Assembly (NCBI RefSeq): GCF_014651835.1
Contig: NZ_BMXQ01000001.1
Location: 372,001-436,000, forward strand
Source of the DNA: Pigmentiphaga litoralis
Lineage (GTDB): Bacteria; Pseudomonadota; Gammaproteobacteria; Burkholderiales; Burkholderiaceae_B
DNA length: 64,000 nucleotides
Direction of reading: 5' to 3'
Below the pieces are notes generated by a model, which was given only the letters and a program-made list of their open reading frames with translations, made no database searches and was not told where the DNA came from. This document shows positions 31,243 to 40,323 of the stretch, in pieces (the stretch's first letter is position 1; every line of letters starts with the position of its first letter). A program made the position numbers and the translations under genes.

Positions 31243-33135
31243 TTGCGTTCCAAGCAGCAGCACCGTCAATCCATGCGCTGGTTAGCATTGTGGGGCACCT
31301 TATTGGCCGTCTGTTTCGCGGCGATTTCTGCGTCGACGTTGTACGGCACGCGGCAGGATGCCGGCCAGGCCGCGCGGGCCGCTTCGGCCAATCTTTCGTT
31401 GATGGTGGCGACCAACATCGAGCGGGACGTCGAACGGATCGACATCTCGCTGCAGGCCGTCATCGACAACCTGCGGCGTCCGGACATCCAGGGCCTGAGC
31501 GAAGAACTGCGCCATCTGGTGCTGTTCGACCGCATCGATCACACCCGGGGCCTGGGCGCCGTGCTGGTGGTCGACGCCAAGGGAGACGTCATCCACAACT
31601 CATCGATGCCGCGCCGCCCCGCCATGAATCTGGCGCAGCGCGACTACTTTCAGGCGCTGCGCAATGCGCCGTCCCAGTCCCTGTACATCGCGCCGCCGGT
31701 CAAGACCGAACTGACCGGACTGTGGGTGATTCCGGTCGCGCGCCGCATCATCCTGGCCGACGGCAGCTTTGGCGGCATGGTGGTCGGGTCGATGCGGGTG
31801 GCGCACCTGGAACGCCTGTTCGAGCAGCTCGAGCTGGGCAATGCCGGATCGCTCAAGCTGCTTCGGGCCGACGGCACCATCATGGCCCGCTTTCCCGAAG
31901 CGGGCAGCGCGCTAGGGCAGCGGCTGCAGAACGTGTCGCTGTTCGAACAGTTTCCGGGCAAGCCCACCGGCCATTTCGACGGTCCGGGGCGGCTGACGGG
32001 CGTGTCGCGCCTGTACGCCTATCATGCGGTCGGCGCCTTGCCGCTGGTGGTTGTGGTCGGGCTGGCGCATGCGGACATCTACGCAGCCTGGTATGTCAAG
32101 GCGCTGATCATCGGCCTGATCATGGCGGCGTCATTGATCGCAACGGTGGTGCTGGTGTGGCTGCTGCGCAGCGAACTGCAGCGGCGGGTGGCGGCCGAAC
32201 GGGCAGCCAGCCGCAACGAGCGGCGCTATCGTTTGCTGGCCGAAAATTCGGTGGACACCATCGTGATGAGCGGGGCCGATGGGCGGGTCAGCTACATTTC
32301 GCCGGCCATTGTGGACGTGCTGGGATGGACGCCTGCCGACATCGAGGGCAAGCGCATCAGTGATTTCGTGCACAAGGATCACCTGATGGTGCTGGATGAC
32401 CAGCGCACGGACGCCAGCGCGCCCGCCACGCTGACCTTCCCGGCGCGCCATCGCGACGGCCAATGGATCTGGCTCGAAGCGCGCGTGCGCCGCCTGTCCG
32501 GGGACATCGACGGTGCGAGCTACATCTCGAACGTGCGCGATGTCTCCGGCCGCAAGAAGGCGGAACAGGCCCTGGAAGCGGCCAATGCGCAATTGCAGGC
32601 GATGGCTGCCACGGACGCACTGACGAACCTTGCCAACCGCCGGCGGTTTGACGAAACGCTGGACCGCGAGTGGCGGCGATCGATCCGCGATGGCACCGAG
32701 CTGGCATTGCTGTTGATCGACGCCGACCACTTCAAGGCGCTGAACGACTACTACGGCCATCAGCAGGGCGACATCTACCTGAAGGCAATCGCAGGGATCA
32801 TCCAGGACTGCATCCGGCGGCCCGGCGACATGGCCGCGCGGTACGGCGGCGAAGAATTTGCCGTGCTGCTGCCCCGCACGTCTGCCGATGGCGCGCTGAT
32901 CCTTGCCGAAAAGATCCGCTGCGCCGTGCATGACGCGCAAATTCCCCACGTCAAAGGCACCAGAGGTGTCATGACCGTCAGCATCGGCGTATACAGCCTG
33001 GCGCCGGCCGACGGGCAGTCCGCGGCCGATCTGGTCAAGCGTGCGGACGCCGCCCTGTACTCCGCCAAACACGCCGGCCGCAACCGCAGCTGTCAGTTTC
33101 AGGGGCAGGCACTTCCAGAAACGGCCGCGCCCTGA
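31243..33135 (+). CDS. membrane diguanylate cyclase: dCache, PAS, GGDEF
   Basis: A 630-residue protein. A membrane segment near residues 10-30 and another near 275-305 enclose a periplasmic Cache-type sensor. A PAS domain follows (about 325-430, RYRLLAENSVDTIVMSG), then GGDEF (about 460-620). The active site reads RYGGEEFAVLLP and the inhibitory I-site RPGD lies five residues before it, so the cyclase should be active and product-inhibited. It makes cyclic di-GMP. The TTG start at 31243 has ATAAGGACG upstream; ATG at 31273 is the alternative. Confidence 0.9.
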   Translation: MRSKQQHRQSMRWLALWGTLLAVCFAAISASTLYGTRQDAGQAARAASANLSLMVATNIERDVERIDISLQAVIDNLRRPDIQGLSEELRHLVLFDRIDHTRGLGAVLVVDAKGDVIHNSSMPRRPAMNLAQRDYFQALRNAPSQSLYIAPPVKTELTGLWVIPVARRIILADGSFGGMVVGSMRVAHLERLFEQLELGNAGSLKLLRADGTIMARFPEAGSALGQRLQNVSLFEQFPGKPTGHFDGPGRLTGVSRLYAYHAVGALPLVVVVGLAHADIYAAWYVKALIIGLIMAASLIATVVLVWLLRSELQRRVAAERAASRNERRYRLLAENSVDTIVMSGADGRVSYISPAIVDVLGWTPADIEGKRISDFVHKDHLMVLDDQRTDASAPATLTFPARHRDGQWIWLEARVRRLSGDIDGASYISNVRDVSGRKKAEQALEAANAQLQAMAATDALTNLANRRRFDETLDREWRRSIRDGTELALLLIDADHFKALNDYYGHQQGDIYLKAIAGIIQDCIRRPGDMAARYGGEEFAVLLPRTSADGALILAEKIRCAVHDAQIPHVKGTRGVMTVSIGVYSLAPADGQSAADLVKRADAALYSAKHAGRNRSCQFQGQALPETAAP

Positions 33136-33251
33136 TTGAACGGCGGGTGGGCACCGACGCGCCGGCAGTGCCGCGTGCCGGTGCTGCAAGCCCCTGCGTC
33201 GGCCTTGCGTTACCATGGCGCTTTGGCTGCAACCCTTCCCCGCAACACCTC

Positions 33252-33728
33252 ATGTCTCTCAAGGTTTTCGATTTGCAGTGCGCGCAAGGCCACGTGTTCG
33301 AGGGCTGGTTCGGCTCGCACGCAGATTTCGACTCCCAGCACTCGCGCGGCCTGATCACCTGCCCCATGTGCGGCAACGGCGTCATCGAAAAGAAGCTGTC
33401 GGCGCCGCGCCTGAACGTGTCGGGACTGCGGGAAGGCCGGCCGCCCATGCCGGCGCCCGCTGACGCGTCGTCGTCAGCGCCGGCAGGCGGCCCGCCACCG
33501 TCGGCTGCCATGCAGGCGCAGTTCCTGCAGCATCTGCGCCAGGCGATCCGCAACACCGAAAACGTCGGCACCCAGTTTGCCGACGAAGCCCGCCGCATCC
33601 ATCATGGCGATGCGCCGGAACGTCCGATCCGCGGCGTCGCGACCGCCGACGAACGCCAGTCCCTGACCGACGAGGGAATTGCCGTGGCGCCCATTCCGGC
33701 GCTGTTTGACGACGACCGCCTCCAATAA
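33252..33728 (+). CDS. DUF1178 family protein
   Basis: A 158-residue protein starting at MSLKVFDLQCAQGHVFEGWF. The DUF1178 family is defined by this opening, the cysteine pair CPMCGNGVIEKKLSAPRLNV near residue 38, and a helical C-terminal half after a Pro/Ala linker; the cysteines suggest a zinc knuckle. The function is not known. A MaoC-like gene begins 7 bases after the stop, so they are probably one operon. Confidence 0.88.
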   Translation: MSLKVFDLQCAQGHVFEGWFGSHADFDSQHSRGLITCPMCGNGVIEKKLSAPRLNVSGLREGRPPMPAPADASSSAPAGGPPPSAAMQAQFLQHLRQAIRNTENVGTQFADEARRIHHGDAPERPIRGVATADERQSLTDEGIAVAPIPALFDDDRLQ

Positions 33729-33735
33729 GCGACCT

Positions 33736-34188
33736 ATGCCCCGTTTCTACTTTGAAGACTTTTCCGTCGGCCAGATCCTGCCGCTCGGCCAGGTGACCCT
33801 GGACAGCGCCGCCATCATTGAATTTGCCACCCGCTACGATCCGCAGTCTTTCCACGTCGATGAGAAGGCCGCGGCGTCGTCGCCTTTTGGTGGCCTGATC
33901 GCCAGCGGATGGCACACCTGCGCGGTGATCATGCGCCTGATGTGCGATGCATATCTGCTGGAAAGCGCCAGCATCGGTTCCCCGGGCGTCGAGGACATCC
34001 GCTGGAAGAAGCCGGTGCGCGCGGGGGACACGCTGACGGTGCAGGTCGAAATCCTCGAAACCCGGCCCTCGCGCAGCAAGCCGGGGCAGGGGTCGATCCT
34101 GACCAAGGTGACGGCGGTGAACCAGCGCGGCGAACTGGCCATGACGATGGAGTCGTGGTGCATGCTCGCAGCGCGCGCCGCGGCTTAA
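33736..34188 (+). CDS. MaoC-family (R)-hydratase/dehydratase
   Basis: A 150-residue hotdog protein. The hydratase 2 motif is visible: TRYDPQSFHVDEKAA followed by FGGLIASGWHT (residues about 33-62), with the catalytic Asp and His. Such proteins hydrate trans-2-enoyl-CoA to (R)-3-hydroxyacyl-CoA or act on related CoA esters. It follows the DUF1178 gene by 7 bases. Confidence 0.87.
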   Translation: MPRFYFEDFSVGQILPLGQVTLDSAAIIEFATRYDPQSFHVDEKAAASSPFGGLIASGWHTCAVIMRLMCDAYLLESASIGSPGVEDIRWKKPVRAGDTLTVQVEILETRPSRSKPGQGSILTKVTAVNQRGELAMTMESWCMLAARAAA

Positions 34189-34334
34189 TTCTCACGAAAA
34201 CTCTCAGAATCAGGCCGGGGCCCTCAAGTCCGGGCGACGAATGCCGTTAGGGTAGTGCACCCGGCGGCGCCCCTGGCGGCGTCGGGAGCGGCCAGTGTCC
34301 TGCCGCCCATCGTTCCTGCCCAGAAGCCGATATC

Positions 34335-36062
34335 TTGACCCGTTCCAGTCCTTCGTCCCCGCAGGGATGTGCCGTCACCCACGGACGCCCAGATACGATG
34401 CTGGAAAACATCGCAGTCACCTTTCTGGACGCTATCGGAGAGGGCCTGCTCGCGGTCAACGATTCCGGGCGCATCTGTGCCGTCAATCGGGTCGCCTGCG
34501 CCCTGTTCGATCGCGACCGGGACACCCTGGTTGCGCTATGCCTGAACGACCTGCTGCCAGGGGCCTTGCATCCGGTCGCCGCCGGCGCGCGGGGGCATGG
34601 CGTCGCGCTTGCACCTGCGATCAGCGGCCGCACCCACCCGCTTCGGGCCAAGCGGCCCAACGGAATCGAGTTTTCGGTGCTGGCCAACATCAGCCGGGTC
34701 GACGCCGACGACTTCCGGGGCTTCGTTGTCGTCGTGACGAATATGTCCCAGCTGGCCAATGCCATGCAGTTGCTGCAGGAGCAGGCCGCACGCGATGAAC
34801 TGACGGGCCTGTCCACCGACCGCTTCTTCTTTTCCTACCTGGATGGCCTGATCTCGCGCGGCGAAGACGCCGAACTTGCGCTGGTCGTCATCAACCTGGC
34901 GGACTTTGCCACCATCAACGAAGCGCTTGGCCATGCGTTCGGCGACCTGGTGCTGCACGAGATTGCCGGACGCCTGCGGGCCGCTGCGGGCGAGTCGACC
35001 CGGATCGCCCGGATCGGGGGCGCGCGGTTCGCCGTGGCGCTGACGGGCATCCACTCGGCGCGCCACGCCATGAGCCAGGCCGAAGAACTGCTTTGGGCGA
35101 TCACTGGCAAGGAAGTGGTGCTGGGCGATCGCCGCATCCTGCCACGCGCCATGGCGGGCGTGGCCTGGGCTGCCGGCGAGATCCGCGAGGCGGAAGGCCT
35201 GATGCACGCCGCCGACCTGGCGCTGCGGCAGGCCCGGCGCGCGTCGGGAGGCGAAAGCTGGGTGGGCGTCTATAACCCCGACATGGCGCGCCGCGCGCAA
35301 GACCTGCTGGTGATCGAGACCGCGCTGATGGGTGCGCTTGAACGCAACGAGTTTTCGCTGCTGTACCAGCCCAAGGTGCTGCTTCCGTCGCGCCGCCCGT
35401 CGGGGGTCGAAGCGCTGCTGCGCTGGCATCCGCCAGGCCGTCCGCCCGTGCCGCCGGACCTGTTCATCCGGATGGCCGAACAGAATGGCCTGATCGTGCC
35501 GATCGGCGCCTGGGTGATTGCCGAGACCACGCGGTTCGCGGCGGAACACATGCCCGAATCTATGCGCATGAGCGTGAATGTGTCCACGGTGCAGTTTCGC
35601 GATCCGGGTCTGCTGGACGCGATCGATGCAGCCCTGCATGCGTCCAAGCTGAAGCCGTCCCGGCTGGAACTGGAAATTACCGAGACGGCTGCCATGAGCG
35701 AGCTCACGCTGGCGATCGAGGCGATCCGCAACCTGCGCAATATTGGCGTACGCACGGCCATCGATGATTTTGGCACCGGCTATTCGTCGCTCAGCTACCT
35801 GACGCGGCTCGAAGTCGACAAGATCAAGATCGACCAGAGCCTGCTGCCCAAGGACGGCGACGAGCGGATGTGGCAGGTGCTCAACGCCATCATCGAGCTC
35901 TGCCATGCGGCGGATCGCGAGGTGCTGGCCGAAGGCATCGAATCCGAATGGCAGGCCGAGCGGCTGGCGCAGGGGGGCTGTGACAAGGGCCAGGGCTATC
36001 TGTTTTCGCGGCCCATTCCGCCCGACGCCTTGCGCACCTACCTGCAGCGCGAAATGGGCTGA
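34335..36062 (+). CDS. PAS-GGDEF-EAL cyclic di-GMP phosphodiesterase
   Basis: A 575-residue cytoplasmic protein. PAS-like region about 22-140, GGDEF domain about 150-305, EAL domain about 320-570. The GGDEF site has changed to IGGARF, so the cyclase is probably dead. The EAL site is complete: GVEALLRW, NVSTVQF, ELEITETAA, DDFGTGYSSL, KIKIDQSLL, LAEGIES and QGYLFSRP. It should break down cyclic di-GMP, opposing the cyclase upstream. The start is uncertain: TTG 34335 or ATG 34398. Confidence 0.88.
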   Translation: MTRSSPSSPQGCAVTHGRPDTMLENIAVTFLDAIGEGLLAVNDSGRICAVNRVACALFDRDRDTLVALCLNDLLPGALHPVAAGARGHGVALAPAISGRTHPLRAKRPNGIEFSVLANISRVDADDFRGFVVVVTNMSQLANAMQLLQEQAARDELTGLSTDRFFFSYLDGLISRGEDAELALVVINLADFATINEALGHAFGDLVLHEIAGRLRAAAGESTRIARIGGARFAVALTGIHSARHAMSQAEELLWAITGKEVVLGDRRILPRAMAGVAWAAGEIREAEGLMHAADLALRQARRASGGESWVGVYNPDMARRAQDLLVIETALMGALERNEFSLLYQPKVLLPSRRPSGVEALLRWHPPGRPPVPPDLFIRMAEQNGLIVPIGAWVIAETTRFAAEHMPESMRMSVNVSTVQFRDPGLLDAIDAALHASKLKPSRLELEITETAAMSELTLAIEAIRNLRNIGVRTAIDDFGTGYSSLSYLTRLEVDKIKIDQSLLPKDGDERMWQVLNAIIELCHAADREVLAEGIESEWQAERLAQGGCDKGQGYLFSRPIPPDALRTYLQREMG

Positions 36063-36105
36063 GCGGGCGCCGGCGCGGCCCGGGCGCGTACTGCGCGCAC
36101 CCGAA

Positions 36106-36142
36106 AAAAAGGCCAGTGCGAACGGATCGCACTGGCCTTTTT
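36106..36142. terminator. bidirectional terminator between the EAL gene and efp
   Basis: AAAAAGGCCAGTGCGA (36106-36121), a five-base loop, and the exact complement ending in TTTTT (36127-36142). It can serve both convergent genes. Confidence 0.92.
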
Positions 36143-36168
36143 CGTGGCGGGATGACTCCCGCCGACGA

Positions 36169-36726
36169 TCACTTCACGCGGCTGCGGTATTCGGCAGTGC
36201 GAGTGTCGATTTCGATCTTGTCGCCAATGGCGCAGAAAAGCGGCACGGGCAATTCAAAGCCGGTAGCCAGCTTGGCAGGCTTCATGACCTTGCCCGACGT
36301 GTCGCCACGGACAGCCGGTTCGGTGTAGATGATTTCGCGAACGAGCATGTTCGGCAGGTCGACCGTGATGGCGCGGCCTTCGTAGAACACCACTTCGGCA
36401 GGCATGCCTTCTTCAAGGTAGTTCAGGGCGTCACCCATGCTGTCGGCTTCGATTTCGTACTGGTTGTACTCGGTGTCCATGAAGACATACATGGGATCGC
36501 CGAAATACGAGTACGTGCATTCCTTGCGCTCGAGCACGAGGACGTCGAACTTTTCGTCGGCCTTGAAGACGGTCTCGGACGCCGAAGCGGACAAGAGGTT
36601 CTTGAGCTTGAACTTGACGACCGAACCGTTACGGCCCGAACGGCTGTATTCGGCCTTTTGCACGACCAGGGGTTCCTGGCCGACCATGATCACGTTGCCG
36701 ACGCGCAGTTCCTGAGCGGTTTTCAT
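36169..36726 (-). CDS. efp: elongation factor P
   Basis: The protein, 185 residues, has the three beta-barrel domains of EF-P. EF-P helps ribosomes pass stretches of proline. The tip of domain I reads [12 protein letters not shown] with arginine at residue 32, the site that is rhamnosylated by EarP in betaproteobacteria and some pseudomonads; enteric EF-P has lysine there. The earP gene lies upstream on the same strand after about 300 bases. The start at [11 protein letters not shown] (ATG at 36726) is firm from homology. Confidence 0.97.
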   Translation of the reverse strand: MKTAQELRVGNVIMVGQEPLVVQKAEYSRSGRNGSVVKFKLKNLLSASASETVFKADEKFDVLVLERKECTYSYFGDPMYVFMDTEYNQYEIEADSMGDALNYLEEGMPAEVVFYEGRAITVDLPNMLVREIIYTEPAVRGDTSGKVMKPAKLATGFELPVPLFCAIGDKIEIDTRTAEYRSRVK

Positions 36727-37023
36727 ACTTGAATCAACCTTAGCGAGAGACTGGTTCTGACGATCTGCCCCGGGGCTCTCCGGCCTCGGCCAGCAACGAC
36801 GAGCGCGCTGGGTGCATCGCGACAGGGTCGCGGTGCGTAAGGGCCGGGCAGAGTGACTGCGGGGGGAGCCGTCGACCAAGTCGAAAGTGTGGTCTGACCC
36901 AACCTAGCTTGGGCCTGACGAAATAGTTTCAAGCCAGCCTACGCAAGGTAGTCAGTCAAGGAGCGGCTTGCAATTCACGAAAAGCCATCAAGTATAGCCG
37001 GGAGTACCGACTCCCCGCCAGCG

Positions 37024-38112
37024 TCACTGGCGGCGGGACTCGCACAGGCGTCGCAGGCGCGCCACCAGATCCGACTGGGCCGCCAGGGCGTCGCTCCAGG
37101 CACGGGCGCGGCGGGTCCAGGCGGCCCACGGTTCGGGCTGCAGGGCGTAGCGCAGCTGCTCGGCAAAGCCTTCCAGCGTCGTCTCGCCATTCCACCCCAG
37201 GTGGATATCGTGGGCGTGCGAGGGCAGGGCGCAGCGCCCCAGCCAGGCGGACAGCTTGTCGACGTGCGCAGCGTCATCCTGCGGGTAGATATGCCAGACC
37301 ATGGGCCGGCCCGCCCAGTGCGCCCGGATGAAGGAATCTTCTCCCCGCACGAAATTCAGGTCGGCGCACCAGAGCAGGCGGTCGTAGTCTGGCGGCGCGA
37401 CGAAAGGCGTGCGGGCAATGCGCAAGGAACCGCGCTGTCCGGCGCCCAGGTACGGGGCCACGCCCTCGGGAATCACGAGCAGGGTGGGGGTGGCGGCGTT
37501 GGCCAGTTCCCGGGCCAGGACGGACGCGGGCGCGTCGGGATAGCAGAACAGGGTGACCAGCCTTTCGCCGGGCAGGCGCGCCGGGAGGTCAAGGCGTGCC
37601 AGGAAATTCGCCTGCGCGTGGGGATCGGCTTGCAGGGCGTCGCGCTCGGCCAGCAGGCCGGCCTCGCGGAGCAAGCCGCCACTCGTTTCGGTAAAGCCTG
37701 GAAAAAAGAAGGTCTTGACGATGCCGTTGGGCTGCGGCGAGGGCAGGCCGTGACAGGTGTCGATCCAGGACTCCGCCGACAGGTATTCCAGGTTCAGCCA
37801 GATCGGCCGCTGCACCATGTCCTGCATCCGGTGGACGAAGGCGGGCGGGGGATCACAGGCAAAGGCCTCGATCACGATCTCGTGCGGCAGCACGTCGGGC
37901 GCGGGCAGGGTCCATTGCAGGATTTCCACATTGTCGATGGATTGCGCTGGCAGACGGGCCGACAGGCGGCGTTCGAGCCGGGCAAACGACGCCAGGTCAT
38001 CCACCCAGAGCCGCACGGGCCAGCCTTCGGCGGTCAATTGCCGGGCCAGCCGCCAGCAGACGCCAATATCGCCGAAATTGTCGACGACCCGACAGAACAC
38101 ATCCACGCGCAA
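37024..38112 (-). CDS. earP: EF-P arginine rhamnosyltransferase EarP
   Basis: This is a 362-residue member of the EarP (DUF2331) family, which moves rhamnose from dTDP-rhamnose to Arg32 of EF-P. The opening RVDVFCRVVDNFGDIGVCWRLARQL holds the conserved aspartates, and RGEDSFIRAHWAGRPMVWHI (about residue 265) holds the nucleotide-sugar site. I chose TTG at 38112 (GGGGGA upstream) because it leaves a 25-base gap from the LysR gene; the frame is open back to 38214, but that would overlap LysR. Its EF-P target is downstream. Confidence 0.93.
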   Translation of the reverse strand: MRVDVFCRVVDNFGDIGVCWRLARQLTAEGWPVRLWVDDLASFARLERRLSARLPAQSIDNVEILQWTLPAPDVLPHEIVIEAFACDPPPAFVHRMQDMVQRPIWLNLEYLSAESWIDTCHGLPSPQPNGIVKTFFFPGFTETSGGLLREAGLLAERDALQADPHAQANFLARLDLPARLPGERLVTLFCYPDAPASVLARELANAATPTLLVIPEGVAPYLGAGQRGSLRIARTPFVAPPDYDRLLWCADLNFVRGEDSFIRAHWAGRPMVWHIYPQDDAAHVDKLSAWLGRCALPSHAHDIHLGWNGETTLEGFAEQLRYALQPEPWAAWTRRARAWSDALAAQSDLVARLRRLCESRRQ

Positions 38113-38137
38113 CTTGATTCCCCCGTCCTTTGTCGGA

Positions 38138-39076
38138 CTATCCGATGGATTGCCGGCCGCCAGGATAGCGCGTTGCCGCCGACGTGATGTCCAGCCCTGG
38201 CCCTTCCAGCGCATCCCGTGCCAGTTCGAGCCAGGCCCGCGCCGCGAACGACAGGTATTTGTTCTTGCGCCAGGCCAGGACCATATTCCACCAGATTTGC
38301 GGCGCGTCGATGGGCAGCACCACGAAGCGCGACCGATTCAGCTGCATGCCAAACAGCTCGGGGAGCAGTGCGATGCCCACGCCGGCTTCGACCATGGACG
38401 CGACAAAGTCCCACTGGCTGCTGCGCCCGGCGATCCTGGGCGTGAAGCCCGCCCGCACGCACGCTGCGTGGACGACCTCGTTCAGCACGAAGCCTTCGCC
38501 GTAGAAGATAAACGGTTCCTGGGCCAGGTCGGCTAGCCGCACGGACGTCCTGCCGGCCCAGGGCGAGTCGGCCGGAGCGATCAGCTGCAGCGGATAGCGG
38601 CAGATCGGCAAGGTGTCGAATTCGTCGTCCACCGGGAGCAACATGGCGCCAACTTCCAGCGTGCCAGCGCGCAGCTCGTCTTCGACCGTGCGCGACCCTT
38701 TTTCGAACAGCTTGAGTTCGATGCCGGGATATTTGCGATGAAAGGTGGCGATCAGCGGAGCCAGCAGGCCGTTGGACAGGGGCGGAATGCCCATGACCAG
38801 TTCGCCGTGTGTCAGCTGATCCAGGTCGGCGACCTCGGCCAGCATCTGCGCGTGCATCGCCAGCAGTTCCTGGCCGCGCTGGTAGACGACCCGGCCGGCA
38901 TCGGTCAGCGAGAGGCGCCGGCCTTCCTTGACCAGCAGCGGTGCGCCCAGGCTGACTTCCATCTGCTTGATCATCTTGCTCACATTGGGCTGGGTGACGA
39001 ACAGTGCTTCCGCCGCCGCCGTGTAGCTTTGACGGTTCACCACTTCCAGGAAATACCGCAGTTCACGCAGGTCCAT
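38138..39076 (-). CDS. LysR-family regulator, probably CidR-like
   Basis: A 312-residue LysR-type protein (MDLRELRYFLEVVNRQSYTAAA, TQPNVSKMIKQMEVSLG). It is divergent from a cidA/cidB pair across 102 bases that hold a perfect palindrome, the same layout as cidR-cidAB, where the LysR protein CidR controls holin-like genes in response to acetate and overflow metabolism. It reads toward earP but is probably independent of it. Confidence 0.87.
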   Translation of the reverse strand: MDLRELRYFLEVVNRQSYTAAAEALFVTQPNVSKMIKQMEVSLGAPLLVKEGRRLSLTDAGRVVYQRGQELLAMHAQMLAEVADLDQLTHGELVMGIPPLSNGLLAPLIATFHRKYPGIELKLFEKGSRTVEDELRAGTLEVGAMLLPVDDEFDTLPICRYPLQLIAPADSPWAGRTSVRLADLAQEPFIFYGEGFVLNEVVHAACVRAGFTPRIAGRSSQWDFVASMVEAGVGIALLPELFGMQLNRSRFVVLPIDAPQIWWNMVLAWRKNKYLSFAARAWLELARDALEGPGLDITSAATRYPGGRQSIG

Positions 39077-39086
39077 TCATGCCGCC

Positions 39087-39102
39087 ATGGAATGTTTTCC
39101 AT
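39087..39102. promoter_or_regulatory. palindrome between the LysR and cidA genes
   Basis: ATGGAA-TGTT-TTCCAT. It sits 10 bases before the LysR start and 77 before cidA. A second weak repeat, ATTAT-N8-ATAAT, follows at about 39108-39125. It is a likely LysR binding site. Confidence 0.5.
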
Positions 39103-39178
39103 TCATATTATTCATTTTGATAATGCAAGGCCAGTCTCTAGAATGACGGTATTGAGGGAAAACCCTAGCGGAAGAATA

Positions 39179-39607
39179 ATGAACGGCACGACCAACGGCT
39201 CCATCTTCACCCGGCTTGCGCACATGATTGTCCAGGTCGCGCTGCTCATCGGCATCTGGTGGGCGTGCGACGTGGCGGTTCACCTGTTGCACCTGCCGCT
39301 GTCGGGCGGCGTGCTGGGCCTGGGTGTGGTGCTGGCGCTGTTGTTCTCTGGCATGCTGCGCGTCGACCGGGTCAAGATGGGCGCCCAGTTGCTGCTGACC
39401 GAAATGATCCTGTTCTTCATCCCGGCGGTGGTGGCGATCGTGCGCTACCAGGACCTGCTGCTGCAAAGCGGCGTCAAGCTGATGGCCCTGATCGTGATCG
39501 GCAATGCATGCGTCATGTTCCTGACCGCCTTTGCCGTCGAAGCCATCGTGCGCCGCGGTGGTCCGGGCCGGGGCCTGCCGGTCGCACCGCAGGAGCAGCC
39601 CGCATGA
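39179..39607 (+). CDS. cidA: CidA/LrgA family holin-like protein
   Basis: A 142-residue membrane protein with four predicted segments (VALLIGIWWACDVAVHLL, LGLGVVLALLFSGML, LLTEMILFFIPAVVAIVRY, LMALIVIGNACVMFLTAFAV). The pattern LPLSGGVLGLGVVLALL and LFFIPAVVAI is the CidA/LrgA hallmark. These proteins form holin-like complexes or small-metabolite exporters with CidB/LrgB. The ATG at 39179 has GGAAGAA upstream; the stop overlaps the cidB start. Confidence 0.88.
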   Translation: MNGTTNGSIFTRLAHMIVQVALLIGIWWACDVAVHLLHLPLSGGVLGLGVVLALLFSGMLRVDRVKMGAQLLLTEMILFFIPAVVAIVRYQDLLLQSGVKLMALIVIGNACVMFLTAFAVEAIVRRGGPGRGLPVAPQEQPA

Positions 39608-40284
39608 TGCTCGCAGCCTTCTGCGTGCTGTTGACGGTTGCCCTGTACTTTGCCAACAAGCAGTTGTACCGCCGCTATCCACGCCTGCTGTTCAGCCCGG
39701 TCATCCTGACGCCGGCGCTGATCGTCCTGGCGCTGGTAGTCATCGGCATTCCGTTCGACACCTACCTGACCGATACCCATTGGCTGCTGTGGTTCCTGGG
39801 CCCCGCCACGGTGGCGTTCGCGGTGCCGATCTATCAGCATCGCACCTTGATCCGCGATCACTGGATGGCGCTGGCCGCCGGCACGGTCATTGGCGTGACG
39901 GTGGCAGTGTCCACCTCATGGGGCCTGGGCCAGGTGTTCGAACTGCCGCCCGACGTTGCGCACAGCCTGCTGCTGCGGTCGGTGTCCACGCCGTTCGCCC
40001 TCGAGATGGCGACGCAGATGGGCGGGCGCGCCGACATGACGGCCATGTTCGTCGTGTTCACCGGCCTGGCCGGCATCATTACCGGCGAATTGATTCTGGC
40101 GCTGCTGCCGCGCAAGTCCTCGTTGTCGCGGGGCGCCAGCTACGGCGCCACCGCCCATGCGCTCGGCACGGTCAAGGCGCGTGAGCATTCCGAGCAGACC
40201 GGCGTGATGGCCAGCCTGCTCATGATCTTCAGCGGACTGCTCATGGTGGCCTTGCTGCCGATTCTGTCCCGTTTGTTCGTCTAG
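39604..40284 (+). CDS. cidB: CidB/LrgB family membrane protein
   Basis: This is a 226-residue membrane protein of the LrgB family: FSPVILTPALIVLALVVIGI, LLWFLGPATVAFAVPIY, SLLLRSVSTPFALEMATQMGG and SYGATAHALGTVKARE near the end are family landmarks. It is the partner of the CidA-like protein; the ATGATG start overlaps its stop. The pair may act in controlled lysis or in export of pyruvate/acetate-type metabolites. Confidence 0.92.
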   Translation: MMLAAFCVLLTVALYFANKQLYRRYPRLLFSPVILTPALIVLALVVIGIPFDTYLTDTHWLLWFLGPATVAFAVPIYQHRTLIRDHWMALAAGTVIGVTVAVSTSWGLGQVFELPPDVAHSLLLRSVSTPFALEMATQMGGRADMTAMFVVFTGLAGIITGELILALLPRKSSLSRGASYGATAHALGTVKAREHSEQTGVMASLLMIFSGLLMVALLPILSRLFV

Positions 40285-40323
40285 GCCTGGAACCCCCGGC
40301 CGCGTTCGCAGGTCTGACGGTCC

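Noticed and set aside
38113-38214. Longer N-terminus for EarP
   Set aside because: It would overlap the upstream LysR gene by 77 bases and precede the family start VDVFCRVVDNFGD by over 30 residues.
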